Source of the DNA: Leyella stercorea
GTDB taxonomy: Bacteria; Bacteroidota; Bacteroidia; Bacteroidales; Bacteroidaceae
Assembly: GCF_019052365.1 (NCBI RefSeq)
Contig: NZ_JAHQUY010000109.1
Span: 1-6,377, forward strand
DNA: 6,377 nt
Direction: 5' to 3'
The position numbers and the translations under genes are program-made. The notes under the pieces are model-generated. The model worked only from the letters and a program-made list of their open reading frames with translations. It was not told where the DNA came from and did not search any database. This document shows positions 1 to 6,212 of the stretch, in pieces; position 1 is the stretch's first letter; every line of letters begins with the position of its first letter.

Positions 1-1
1 C

Positions 2-217
2 ATTAGACATTTTTTTTTGTATTTCAAAACCTAATGAATAACCAATCTTGAAATGTGAATTCAAACTATTATTACCGATGCCAATGAAATCTCCTTTAAT
101 TGAAGACATATTTATTCCGATAACAGGACGCAATGTTACATCTTTTATATTTTGTGCATTTAATATGTTACTATTTATGCAACAAAGAAGAACTAACAGT
201 TTCCTTATGTTTAACAT
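2..217 (-). CDS. Secreted beta-barrel-like outer-membrane protein, N-terminal part only (cut by window edge)
   Basis: An open frame runs from ATG at 217-215 to the window edge without a stop, giving 72 residues. Residues 1-21 form a clear signal peptide: MLNIRKLLVLLCC, a short polar stretch, then NAQ, so cleavage is likely after Ala21, leaving an N-terminal Gln as in many Bacteroidetes exported proteins. The mature part begins NIKDVTLRPVIGINMSSIKGD and later has KIGYSLGFEIQKKMS. The pattern of a 'RPxIGxN' strand, a short loop and a 'KxGYxLGxE' strand is what I know from the start of PorT / outer membrane beta-barrel (OMP_b-brl_2-like) proteins of about 180-250 residues. Family assignment is inference from about 50 mature residues. 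It lies 28 bp behind bamD on the same strand, so it may be co-transcribed. It is only about 27% GC, far below its neighbours. A lipoprotein is unlikely, as the Cys pair at 12-13 sits inside the hydrophobic core and is not followed by a mature lipoprotein start. Confidence 0.72.
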   Translation of the reverse strand, partial: MLNIRKLLVLLCCINSNILNAQNIKDVTLRPVIGINMSSIKGDFIGIGNNSLNSHFKIGYSLGFEIQKKMSN

Positions 218-223
218 ACTACA

Positions 224-230
224 CCTTTCT
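224..230 (-). promoter_or_regulatory. Ribosome binding site of the left-edge gene
   Basis: Read on the minus strand, AGAAAGG lies 6 nt before the ATG at 217. It is the only recognisable Shine-Dalgarno-like sequence ahead of a gene in this window and fixes the start of the partial gene. It sits between short ACAC and GTGT arms, so it could be shown in the loop of a weak 4-bp hairpin; that structure is too weak to insist on. Confidence 0.5.
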
Positions 231-241
231 ATGTGTCATTA

Positions 242-260
242 TACATCAATCCTTGATGTA
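242..260 (-). other. Hairpin spanning the bamD stop codon
   Basis: TACATCA (242-248) and TGATGTA (254-260) are perfectly complementary around a 5-nt loop. The bamD stop codon (246-248) lies in one arm. On the minus strand the structure is followed by TAATGACACATAG, with no run of T, so it is not a standard intrinsic terminator. It could slow transcription or protect the 3' end of the bamD message between bamD and the next gene. A 7-bp perfect stem can also occur by chance in this AT-rich junction. Confidence 0.4.
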
Positions 261-1070
261 GTTCTTGCACTTGCTAATGAACTTCTCTGCAGTAGCCTTG
301 TCCTTTGAGTCGGGATACTCGTTGATGAATCCGTAGCACTCGTCCTCAGCGTCCTGATAGCGCTCGAGCTTCTTCTCCTCAACGCTCTGTTGTGCCAGTT
401 CAAACTTGCTCTTCATCACGAGCAACGAGAATTTCTCGCGCAAGTTGGTGTACGGATAGTCTTTCAGGGCGTTCTGAGCGGTGATGATACAAGCCTCGTA
501 ATTGTTGCCGCCGTATGTGCAGTTGCCAAAATACTGACCGAGGTCGTAGTAGAGCTGAGCCGAGTAGAGTTCTTTCTGCACCAACTTGTCCTGCAGCTCG
601 AAGAGCTTCTGCTGAGCCGTAGCGCGGTCCTCGCCGTCGGGGTAGAGGTCCATGTACTCCTGGAATGCAGCGATGGCGTTCACGGTCTGCGACTGGTCGA
701 GACGCGGCTCCGGTGTACAGTTGTAGAGACTCATTCCGATGTAGAACTCAGCCTTCTGTGCGTATACACCTTTCGGATAACTCTGGAAATATTTCTTGAA
801 TGTGGCAGCGGCTCCCTCGTAGTCTTTACTGTTGTATTCTGACATACCCAACATGTAAAGGCTCTCCTGAGCGTTCTCGGTGCCTTTCTGCATTGTTACC
901 AATCCTTGCAACAAAGTAGAGGCGCGCACATACTTACCGTTAGTATAACTCTCTTTCGCATACTCGTATTTGTATGTGTTGTCAGAAGTCTTGTAGACTC
1001 TGTTGAATTCGTTTGCGCAACTCGAGAAGATAACCGTTGCAAGAATTGCAGCATATAGTGATTTCTTCAT
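246..1070 (-). CDS. bamD: Outer membrane protein assembly factor BamD (TPR lipoprotein)
   Basis: BamD is the essential lipoprotein partner of BamA in the BAM complex, which folds beta-barrel proteins into the outer membrane; it works on the periplasmic face. The 274-residue protein starts MKKSLYAAILATVIFSSC, a lipoprotein signal with lipobox FSSC and lipidation at Cys18. Beyond it come TPR-like helical pairs: about residues 34-62, 72-100 (SLYMLGMSEYNSKDYEGAA, then FKKYFQSYP) and 108-150 (AEFYIGMSLYN, AIAAFQEYMDLYPDG), and more degenerate ones to the C-terminus, which ends in an E-Y-P-D-S-K-D TPR turn. Length and architecture fit the family. I chose ATG at 1070; a TTG at 1094 in the same frame would place the start inside the -7 promoter element. 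There is no Shine-Dalgarno sequence. It is divergent from uvrB and followed by the left-edge beta-barrel gene. From memory, many Bacteroidales have an RNA polymerase omega-like gene after bamD; that is not seen here. Confidence 0.9.
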   Translation of the reverse strand: MKKSLYAAILATVIFSSCANEFNRVYKTSDNTYKYEYAKESYTNGKYVRASTLLQGLVTMQKGTENAQESLYMLGMSEYNSKDYEGAAATFKKYFQSYPKGVYAQKAEFYIGMSLYNCTPEPRLDQSQTVNAIAAFQEYMDLYPDGEDRATAQQKLFELQDKLVQKELYSAQLYYDLGQYFGNCTYGGNNYEACIITAQNALKDYPYTNLREKFSLLVMKSKFELAQQSVEEKKLERYQDAEDECYGFINEYPDSKDKATAEKFISKCKNYIKD

Positions 1071-1091
1071 AATTCGATACTTTTTGAACTG

Positions 1092-1122
1092 CAAAAATAC
1101 ATATTATTTATTTAATTACAAA
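1092..1122 (-). promoter_or_regulatory. bamD promoter, Bacteroidetes sigma-ABfr type
   Basis: On the minus strand, TTTG (1122-1119), a spacer of exactly 19 bp, and TATTTTTG (1099-1092) match the Bacteroidetes -33/-7 consensus TTTG and TAnnTTTG. A start of transcription a few bases further on (about 1084-1088) would give a leader of only about 15 nt to the ATG at 1070. A second TTTG lies at 1127-1124. Match and spacing are seen directly; activity is inferred. Confidence 0.72.
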
Positions 1123-1222
1123 GCAAAGTTTCTCTTTTTATAAAATCTTCACGCTATAACTTGCTGATTTTGCATGTTATTACTACCGATTGTCATTTTT
1201 TTAGAATAAAAAACCTAAAATG

Positions 1223-1254
1223 TTTGAGCGTTTTCTTTCTTTTGCATATATTTG
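1223..1254 (+). promoter_or_regulatory. uvrB promoter, Bacteroidetes sigma-ABfr type
   Basis: TTTG (1223-1226), 20 bp, then TATATTTG (1247-1254) is a full match to the TTTG / TAnnTTTG pattern. Transcription should begin near 1258-1262, giving a leader of about 95-100 nt before the uvrB ATG at 1357. The 96 bp between this -33 element and the upper TTTG of the bamD promoter are AT-rich; I see no gene in them and no convincing operator. Confidence 0.72.
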
Positions 1255-1268
1255 TAGTTCCGCTTTTA

Positions 1269-1292
1269 GCGTGTATACATGCCTTGCGGCAT
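1269..1292 (+). promoter_or_regulatory. Palindrome and small stem-loop at the start of the uvrB leader
   Basis: TGTATACA (1272-1279) is a perfect 8-bp palindrome, extended by flanking GC...GC to an imperfect 14-bp dyad (1269-1282, 12 of 14 positions symmetric). It lies about 10-20 bp after the expected transcription start, where a repressor could act. Overlapping it, ATGCC (1279-1283) and GGCAT (1288-1292) form a 5-bp stem with a TTGC loop, followed by TTCTTTC. It does not look like the E. coli or Bacillus LexA boxes, so no regulator is named. Confidence 0.3.
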
Positions 1293-1310
1293 TTCTTTCA
1301 GAAACAGATA

Positions 1311-1331
1311 CTGGCGATGGCGCATCGTCAG
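1311..1331 (+). promoter_or_regulatory. 9-bp stem-loop in the uvrB 5' leader
   Basis: CTGGCGATG (1311-1319) pairs with CATCGTCAG (1323-1331) across a 3-nt GCG loop: nine consecutive pairs, one of them G-U. It ends 25 nt before the uvrB start codon, inside the predicted leader. No T run follows, so it is not a terminator. It could affect translation initiation or message stability. It matches no riboswitch class that I recognise. Confidence 0.42.
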
Positions 1332-1356
1332 CGATTTATTCAGTTTAACTACGATT

Positions 1357-3426
1357 ATGGACTTCAAGATATCCTCAAAGTTTCAGCCTACGGGCGACCA
1401 GCCCGAGGCAATACGCCAGCTCACCGATGGCGTGATGAATGGCGAACGCGCCCAAGTGTTGCTTGGTGTAACGGGTTCGGGCAAGACGTTCACGATGGCT
1501 AATGTCATAGCCAACGTGGGGCGACCAACGCTCATATTGAGCCACAACAAGACGCTTGCAGCGCAGCTTTACGAGGAGATGAAGAGCTTCTTCCCCGACA
1601 ACGCCGTGGAGTATTACGTCTCCTACTACGACTACTATCAGCCGGAGGCTTATCTGCCGTCGTCGGATACGTACATAGAGAAAGACCTTGCCATCAACGA
1701 GGACATCGACAAGCTGCGTCTCTCGGCTGTAAGCGCGCTACTCTCGGGCAGAAAAGACGTTGTTGTCGTCTCGTCTGTTTCGTGCATCTACGGTATGGGC
1801 GGACCGACGGCTATGGCGAACAGCGTCATCTCGGTGAAGAAGGGCGACATCGTAGAGCGCAACGCCTTTCTGCGCAAGCTCGTCGACGCGCTCTATCTGC
1901 GCAACGACCTCGAACTGACGCGTGGCACATTCCGCGTGAAGGGCGACACGGTAGACGTGTTCATGGCTTACAGCGACAATGTGCTGCGCATAACATGGTG
2001 GGACGACGAGATAGACAGCATTGAGGAGGTTGACAGCGTTACGTTCAAGCGCATTGCCGAGTTTGCCGACTATAAGATTTATCCCGCCAATCTGTTCGTA
2101 ACGTCGAAGGAGCAGACCGAGTCGGCAATACGCCTTATTCAGGACGATTTGCTGAAGCAGGTCGACTTCTTCGAGTCGGTGGGCGACCATATTCGGGCGC
2201 AGCGCATCAAGGAGCGCGTTGAGTACGACATGGAGATGATAAAGGAGCTTGGACATTGCTCCGGCATCGAGAACTACTCGCGCTATTTCGATGGGCGCGA
2301 ACCCGGTCAGCGTCCTTACTGTCTGCTCGACTTCTTCCCAAAAGACTTCCTTATGTTCATCGACGAGAGCCATGTGTCGGTGCCGCAGATAAGCGCCATG
2401 TACGGTGGCGACCGCGCCCGCAAGCAGAATCTTGTGGAGTACGGCTTCCGTCTGCCTGCCGCATTCGACAACCGTCCGTTGAAGTTCGACGAGTTCATGG
2501 ACATGGTGAATCAGGTGGTCTATGTTTCGGCAACGCCTGCCGACTTTGAACTTGAAGAGGCTGGAGGCGTTGTTGTTGAGCAGATTATACGTCCTACCGG
2601 ACTGCTCGACCCCATTATCGAAGTGCGACCGAGCGAGAACCAGATAGACGACTTGTTTGAGGAGATTGTGCAATGTCGCGAGCACGACTCGCGTGTGCTT
2701 GTCACCACGCTCACGAAGCGCATGGCAGAGGAGCTTACCGAGTATCTTCTTGCTCACGACGTACGTGCCAACTACATACACAGCGACGTGGCAACGCTCG
2801 ACCGCGTGAAGATTATGAACGACCTGCGTGCCGGTATGTACGACGTGCTTGTAGGCGTCAACCTGCTGCGTGAGGGCTTGGACCTGCCAGAAGTGTCTCT
2901 CGTTGCCATTCTCGACGCCGACAAGGAGGGCTTCCTGCGCAGCCATCGCTCGCTGACGCAGACCGCCGGCAGAGCGGCGCGCAATGTGAACGGAAAGGTG
3001 ATAATGTACGCCGACAAGATAACCGAGAGCATGCAGCGCACTATCGACGAGACGGCACGCCGCCGCCAGTTGCAGCTGAAGTACAACGCCGATCACGGCA
3101 TCGTTCCGCAGCAGATACGCAAGGATATAAAGGGTGCGCTTTCGGGCTTTATGGACGGTGCGAAGTCGGCGGAGAACGCTGCGCCAAAGTCAATGTCTCA
3201 AACTCGCACCACCTCAACGCCTTATCGCCCGTATATCGAGCCGGAGCCTGCGGCTTTCGCTGCCGACCCCGTTGTGAAGCGCATGACGCGCAAGCAGCTT
3301 GAGAAGAGCATCGCCGACACCACCGAACTGATGAAGGAGGCGGCGAAGAACCTCGACTTCCTTCAGGCTGCGCAGTATCGCGACGAGATTGTAAGGTTGC
3401 AGGAGGAGTTGGAAGGAAAAGAGTAA
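1357..3426 (+). CDS. uvrB: Excinuclease ABC subunit UvrB
   Basis: UvrB is the ATP-dependent DNA-strand-separating subunit of bacterial nucleotide excision repair. It takes damaged DNA from UvrA, verifies the lesion and recruits UvrC for incision. The 689-residue protein is full length (E. coli 673). Visible in order: the N-terminal FQPTGDQPEAI; Walker A GVTGSGKT at 37-44 with Lys43; the aromatic beta-hairpin at about 87-101 (YYVSYYDYYQPEAYLP), which is inserted between the strands; the SSVSCIYG segment; Walker B with DESH at 336-339; helicase motif VI QTAGRAARN at 535-543; a variable Ser/Thr/Pro/Ala-rich linker at about 598-640; and a C-terminal UVR domain at about 645-686 (RKQLEKSIADTTELM, QAAQYRDEI), which contacts UvrC. 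No key residue is missing. I chose ATG at 1357 because MDFKISSKFQPTGDQP is the family's normal start; an in-frame ATG at 1279 would add 26 unrelated residues and lies in the structured leader. There is no Shine-Dalgarno sequence and no linked uvrA or uvrC. Confidence 0.98.
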   Translation: MDFKISSKFQPTGDQPEAIRQLTDGVMNGERAQVLLGVTGSGKTFTMANVIANVGRPTLILSHNKTLAAQLYEEMKSFFPDNAVEYYVSYYDYYQPEAYLPSSDTYIEKDLAINEDIDKLRLSAVSALLSGRKDVVVVSSVSCIYGMGGPTAMANSVISVKKGDIVERNAFLRKLVDALYLRNDLELTRGTFRVKGDTVDVFMAYSDNVLRITWWDDEIDSIEEVDSVTFKRIAEFADYKIYPANLFVTSKEQTESAIRLIQDDLLKQVDFFESVGDHIRAQRIKERVEYDMEMIKELGHCSGIENYSRYFDGREPGQRPYCLLDFFPKDFLMFIDESHVSVPQISAMYGGDRARKQNLVEYGFRLPAAFDNRPLKFDEFMDMVNQVVYVSATPADFELEEAGGVVVEQIIRPTGLLDPIIEVRPSENQIDDLFEEIVQCREHDSRVLVTTLTKRMAEELTEYLLAHDVRANYIHSDVATLDRVKIMNDLRAGMYDVLVGVNLLREGLDLPEVSLVAILDADKEGFLRSHRSLTQTAGRAARNVNGKVIMYADKITESMQRTIDETARRRQLQLKYNADHGIVPQQIRKDIKGALSGFMDGAKSAENAAPKSMSQTRTTSTPYRPYIEPEPAAFAADPVVKRMTRKQLEKSIADTTELMKEAAKNLDFLQAAQYRDEIVRLQEELEGKE

Positions 3427-3502
3427 AAAGCCCATACCTCTTACTTTGCTCCCTTATTTGTTAAATAATGGTTAATCTGACGGCTGATAGGCTTTAATTT
3501 AG

Positions 3503-3510
3503 TAATTTTG
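3503..3510 (+). promoter_or_regulatory. -7 element ahead of the small membrane protein and porin genes
   Basis: TAATTTTG fits TAnnTTTG exactly and lies 38 bp before the ATG at 3549, implying a leader of about 30-35 nt. No TTTG is found at the expected distance upstream (the bases near 3480 read TGACGG), so this would be a -7-only or activated promoter. The 122-bp spacer 3427-3548 shows no convincing terminator for uvrB, so read-through from uvrB is possible. Confidence 0.5.
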
Positions 3511-3548
3511 CATTTTATATAATATCGAATTATCTAAAACTCAATAGA

Positions 3549-3815
3549 ATGGACAACGAATTTTTGACAGACGACAAGCAGAACCTCGACTTGGAAGAGT
3601 CGGCTGTAAAGCGCCCCGAGAGACATCATAGCAGAGGAGAACGTTCGGACAGATTCTTCATGGTGAGAAACATCCTCAACATCATCTTCATGATTGGAGC
3701 CGTTGTGGGTGTGCTTGTGCTCTATTTCCACGACAAGTCAATGGGCACGGTTATCATTCTCGTATCAATGGTGTTCAAGATGGCAGAGTGTTGTTTCAGA
3801 TTAATACGCCTATAG
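3549..3815 (+). CDS. Small two-helix inner-membrane protein of unknown function
   Basis: An 88-residue protein that I cannot name. Residues 1-37 are hydrophilic: acidic at first (DNEFLTDDKQNLDLEE), then basic (KRPERHHSRGERSDR). Two hydrophobic segments follow: about 40-60 (RNILNIIFMIGAVVGVLVLYF) and about 65-79 (MGTVIILVSMVFKMA), joined by a short HDKS turn, and the protein ends ECCFRLIRL. Basic residues on both ends and a short turn suggest a helical hairpin in the inner membrane with both termini in the cytoplasm. There is no signal peptidase site or lipobox. The adjacent Cys81-Cys82 at the inner face is notable. It lies only 8 bp before the putative porin, behind a shared promoter candidate, so the two are probably co-transcribed. 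Codon use is like its neighbours and the coding call is firm; a role with the porin is only a guess from position. I have an impression that similar small proteins occur in other Bacteroidales, unverified here. Confidence 0.82.
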   Translation: MDNEFLTDDKQNLDLEESAVKRPERHHSRGERSDRFFMVRNILNIIFMIGAVVGVLVLYFHDKSMGTVIILVSMVFKMAECCFRLIRL

Positions 3816-3823
3816 TAACGACA

Positions 3824-6172
3824 ATGATAAAATCAGTAAGAAACGTATTGGGGCTTGTTGCGCTTCTGCTTGCCGTTCCGATGTGTGCTTCGGCGCAGAT
3901 AGACACGGACGACAACGGACGCTTCAACCAGATGAACTCCGACGGAACGATGCACACGCGCAACCGCAACATGGCCGACTCGCTCGGTACCGACAAGGAG
4001 GTGCCGCGCGGCATAAAGGTGTGGACCGTCGACTCTAAGTTCGGCGACCGTCAGAAAGCGGAGATAGACACCGTGTCGCACATGTTCATGAACACCATCT
4101 ACACCACAGGCTTGCGTGGCGAGTACAACACGACGGGCAACCTCGGTGCGCCGCGCATCAACCGCATCTTCATCGACCGACCCGAGACCGACCAGTTCAT
4201 CTTCACGCAGCCCTACGACTATGTGGTGTCGCCCGTAGACAAGTTTCACTTCACCAACACCTTGTCGCCGATAACCAACCTCTCGTACAACACGTGCGGC
4301 GACAGAACGAATGGCGAAGATCGTCTCACAGCGAAGTTCGGCGTCAATGCTGGCAAGCGCCTCGGCATCGGCTTCAACGTCGACTATCTCTACGGACGCG
4401 GCTACTATTCTGAGCAGAGCACGTCGCACTTCAAGTTCCTGCTCTACGGCTCGTATCTCGGCGAACGCTATCAGGCTCATCTGCTGTTCTCCACTCTCGA
4501 CCAGAAGGTTACGGAGAACGGCGGCATCACCAACGACGAGTATATAAAGCATCCCGACAGCTTCGACGACAACTTCGCTACGAACGAGATTCCTACCGTG
4601 CTGGAGCGCAACTGGAACCGCAACTCAAATCAGCATATCTTCTTCACGCATCGCTACAGCTTCGGCTTCCGCAAGAAGGTGAAGATGACTGACGACGAGA
4701 TAGCAGCCCGCAAGTTCGCTATGGAGTCGCAGAAGGAGAACGAGGCGCTGCGCGAAAAGCAGAAGGCGCAGCGTAAGGCTGAGCGCGAGGGCTTGGAATT
4801 CGACGAGGACGCATACGAGAAGCAGTCGTTCGGCGGACGTCCTGACGACGCAAAGATTGCAGGCAAAGAGCCGGTGGCTACAGAAACAGTCGACAATTCG
4901 GGACGTATCCGCGTCGACGGCAGGGAAGCGGCTGACAGTCTGAACAACATCGCAGCGCAGGCACAGCTCGACACAATGTGGATGAAGACTGAGTATGTGC
5001 CCGTAACGAGCATCATACACACCGCAAAGTTCGACACCTATCGCCGCATCTATCAGGCGTATGAATCTCCGCAGAACTTCTACGCCAACACCTACGACAA
5101 CGTAGGTATATACAGCGGCGACTCCATCTACGACAAGACAAGCCACTACCGCTTGCAGAACACGTTCGCGCTCTCGCTGCTCGAAGGCTTCAACAAGTGG
5201 GCGAAGGCTGGCGTAAAGGTGTTCGCTACGTCCGACCTGCGCCACTTCACGCTGCCCAACACCGAGCGCACGTTCACTACATACAACGAGCACAACCTCA
5301 GCATCGGCGGTCAGCTCTCCAAGACGCAGGGCCGCACCTTGCACTATAATGTGCTGGGCGAGGTGTGGACTATAGGCAAGGACGCCGGACAGGTGAAGAT
5401 TGACGCCAACGTAGACCTCAACTTCAAGTTCCTCGGCGACACCGTGCGCCTCGCAGCTTCGGGCTTCTTCCATAGCCTTAACCCAACGTTCTACCAGCGC
5501 CACTATCACTCGCGCCACTTCTGGTGGGACAACGACAATATGGCTAAGATGATACACTCGCGCGTGGAGGGCACATTCGCCTACGACAAGACACGCACGA
5601 AACTGCGCGTGGCGTTCGACGAACTGAAGAACTACACCTACTTCGCGATGGGCTACAACATCACCGACGACCATTTGCGCACGCAGAACACTATGAGCGT
5701 GAAGCAGGCGGGTGGGGCGATAAGCCTTTTCACAGTAGGCTTGCAGCAGGACTTTAAGCTCGGACCGCTCAACTGGGAGAGTGCCGTTACGTATCAGAAG
5801 TCGTCTAACCAGGACGTGCTGCCCGTGCCCGACTTCAACATCTATACCAACCTCTACCTGCGCTTCATGATAGCACGCGTGCTGAAGTGCGACCTCGGTG
5901 CCGACGCACGCTACTTCACCAGCTACTACGCACCCGACTATAGTCCGGCTCTCGGACAGTACGCCGTGCAGGCAGGCCCGAGCAAGACGAAGGTGGGCAA
6001 CTATCCGCTTGTGAACGTCTACGCCAATTTCCGCTTGAAGCATGCTCGCTTCTTTGTGATGATGAGTCATGTGAACGCAGGCAGCGGCAACCGCTCCTAC
6101 TTCTTAGCGCCTCATTATCCGCTCAACCAGCGTGTGTTGCGCTTCGGTGTCAGCTGGACATTCTTTAACTAA
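3824..6172 (+). CDS. Putative porin, Bacteroidetes Porin_10-type outer-membrane beta-barrel
   Basis: The 782-residue protein is predicted to form a large outer-membrane beta-barrel; substrate unknown. Residues 1-24 are a signal peptide (MIKSVRN, a Leu/Val/Ala core, cleavage after ASA, leaving Gln25). The mature N-terminus has the features I know from this family: a GIKVWTVDSKFGDR segment, GEYNTTGNLGAPR at about 99, IFIDRPETDQFIF, DKFHFTNTLSPITNLSY, and NVDYLYGRGYYSEQS near 185-199. Alternating aromatic strands fill the rest, and the C-terminus RFGVSWTFFN is a typical last strand with an aromatic BAM-recognition end. Between strands is a charged, helix-prone insert (about 287-345, rich in Glu, Lys, Arg and Ala) followed by a low-hydrophobicity stretch to about 390, probably a large loop or periplasmic segment. 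I chose ATG at 3824 because the signal peptide begins there; an in-frame GTG at 3788 would overlap the previous gene and spoil the signal. It is the second gene of a two-gene unit. Involvement of BAM in its assembly is general knowledge. Confidence 0.9.
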   Translation: MIKSVRNVLGLVALLLAVPMCASAQIDTDDNGRFNQMNSDGTMHTRNRNMADSLGTDKEVPRGIKVWTVDSKFGDRQKAEIDTVSHMFMNTIYTTGLRGEYNTTGNLGAPRINRIFIDRPETDQFIFTQPYDYVVSPVDKFHFTNTLSPITNLSYNTCGDRTNGEDRLTAKFGVNAGKRLGIGFNVDYLYGRGYYSEQSTSHFKFLLYGSYLGERYQAHLLFSTLDQKVTENGGITNDEYIKHPDSFDDNFATNEIPTVLERNWNRNSNQHIFFTHRYSFGFRKKVKMTDDEIAARKFAMESQKENEALREKQKAQRKAEREGLEFDEDAYEKQSFGGRPDDAKIAGKEPVATETVDNSGRIRVDGREAADSLNNIAAQAQLDTMWMKTEYVPVTSIIHTAKFDTYRRIYQAYESPQNFYANTYDNVGIYSGDSIYDKTSHYRLQNTFALSLLEGFNKWAKAGVKVFATSDLRHFTLPNTERTFTTYNEHNLSIGGQLSKTQGRTLHYNVLGEVWTIGKDAGQVKIDANVDLNFKFLGDTVRLAASGFFHSLNPTFYQRHYHSRHFWWDNDNMAKMIHSRVEGTFAYDKTRTKLRVAFDELKNYTYFAMGYNITDDHLRTQNTMSVKQAGGAISLFTVGLQQDFKLGPLNWESAVTYQKSSNQDVLPVPDFNIYTNLYLRFMIARVLKCDLGADARYFTSYYAPDYSPALGQYAVQAGPSKTKVGNYPLVNVYANFRLKHARFFVMMSHVNAGSGNRSYFLAPHYPLNQRVLRFGVSWTFFN

Positions 6173-6212
6173 GCATATTCATTGCGAGTATAGTTAAAAA
6201 CTCGCCATTTAC

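Noticed and set aside
48..308. Plus-strand open frame of 86 codons at the left edge
   Set aside because: It runs across the bamD 3' end and opposite a frame with a good signal peptide, ribosome binding site and beta-barrel pattern; the minus-strand reading explains the DNA better.
390..842. Plus-strand open frame (150 codons) opposite bamD
   Set aside because: It is antisense to a firmly identified BamD, and the Val/Leu-rich product has no signal or domain.
1165..1172. TGATTTTG as a second uvrB -7 element
   Set aside because: It misses the conserved A of TAnnTTTG, and a full match with proper spacing lies at 1223-1254.
1279..1356. Upstream in-frame ATG that would extend UvrB by 26 residues
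   Set aside because: The added residues are unlike any UvrB N-terminus that I know, and the ATG is part of a palindrome and stem in the leader; the family start MDFKISSKFQPTGDQP is at 1357.
1738..3096. Long minus-strand open frame (452 codons) opposite uvrB
   Set aside because: It lies wholly inside a clear full-length uvrB, and its translation is rich in His, Val, Arg and Leu without domains, typical of the reverse complement of GC-biased codons.
3427..3495. AAAGCC (3427-3432) and GGCTTT (3490-3495) as a uvrB terminator
   Set aside because: The stem is 6 bp with a 57-nt loop and no further pairing; too weak to act as a terminator.
3788..3823. GTG start giving the porin 12 extra residues
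   Set aside because: It overlaps the end of the small membrane protein gene and would put a polar stretch before an otherwise ideal signal peptide beginning at the ATG at 3824.
3833..4552. Minus-strand open frame (239 codons) opposite the start of the porin gene
   Set aside because: It has the same Val/Arg/Ala-rich antisense composition, with no start context or recognisable fold.
4625..6070. Long minus-strand open frame (481 codons) opposite the porin gene
   Set aside because: The product is a low-diversity Val/Arg/His/Leu-rich sequence with no motif, and the plus strand encodes a recognisable porin with signal peptide and C-terminal strand.
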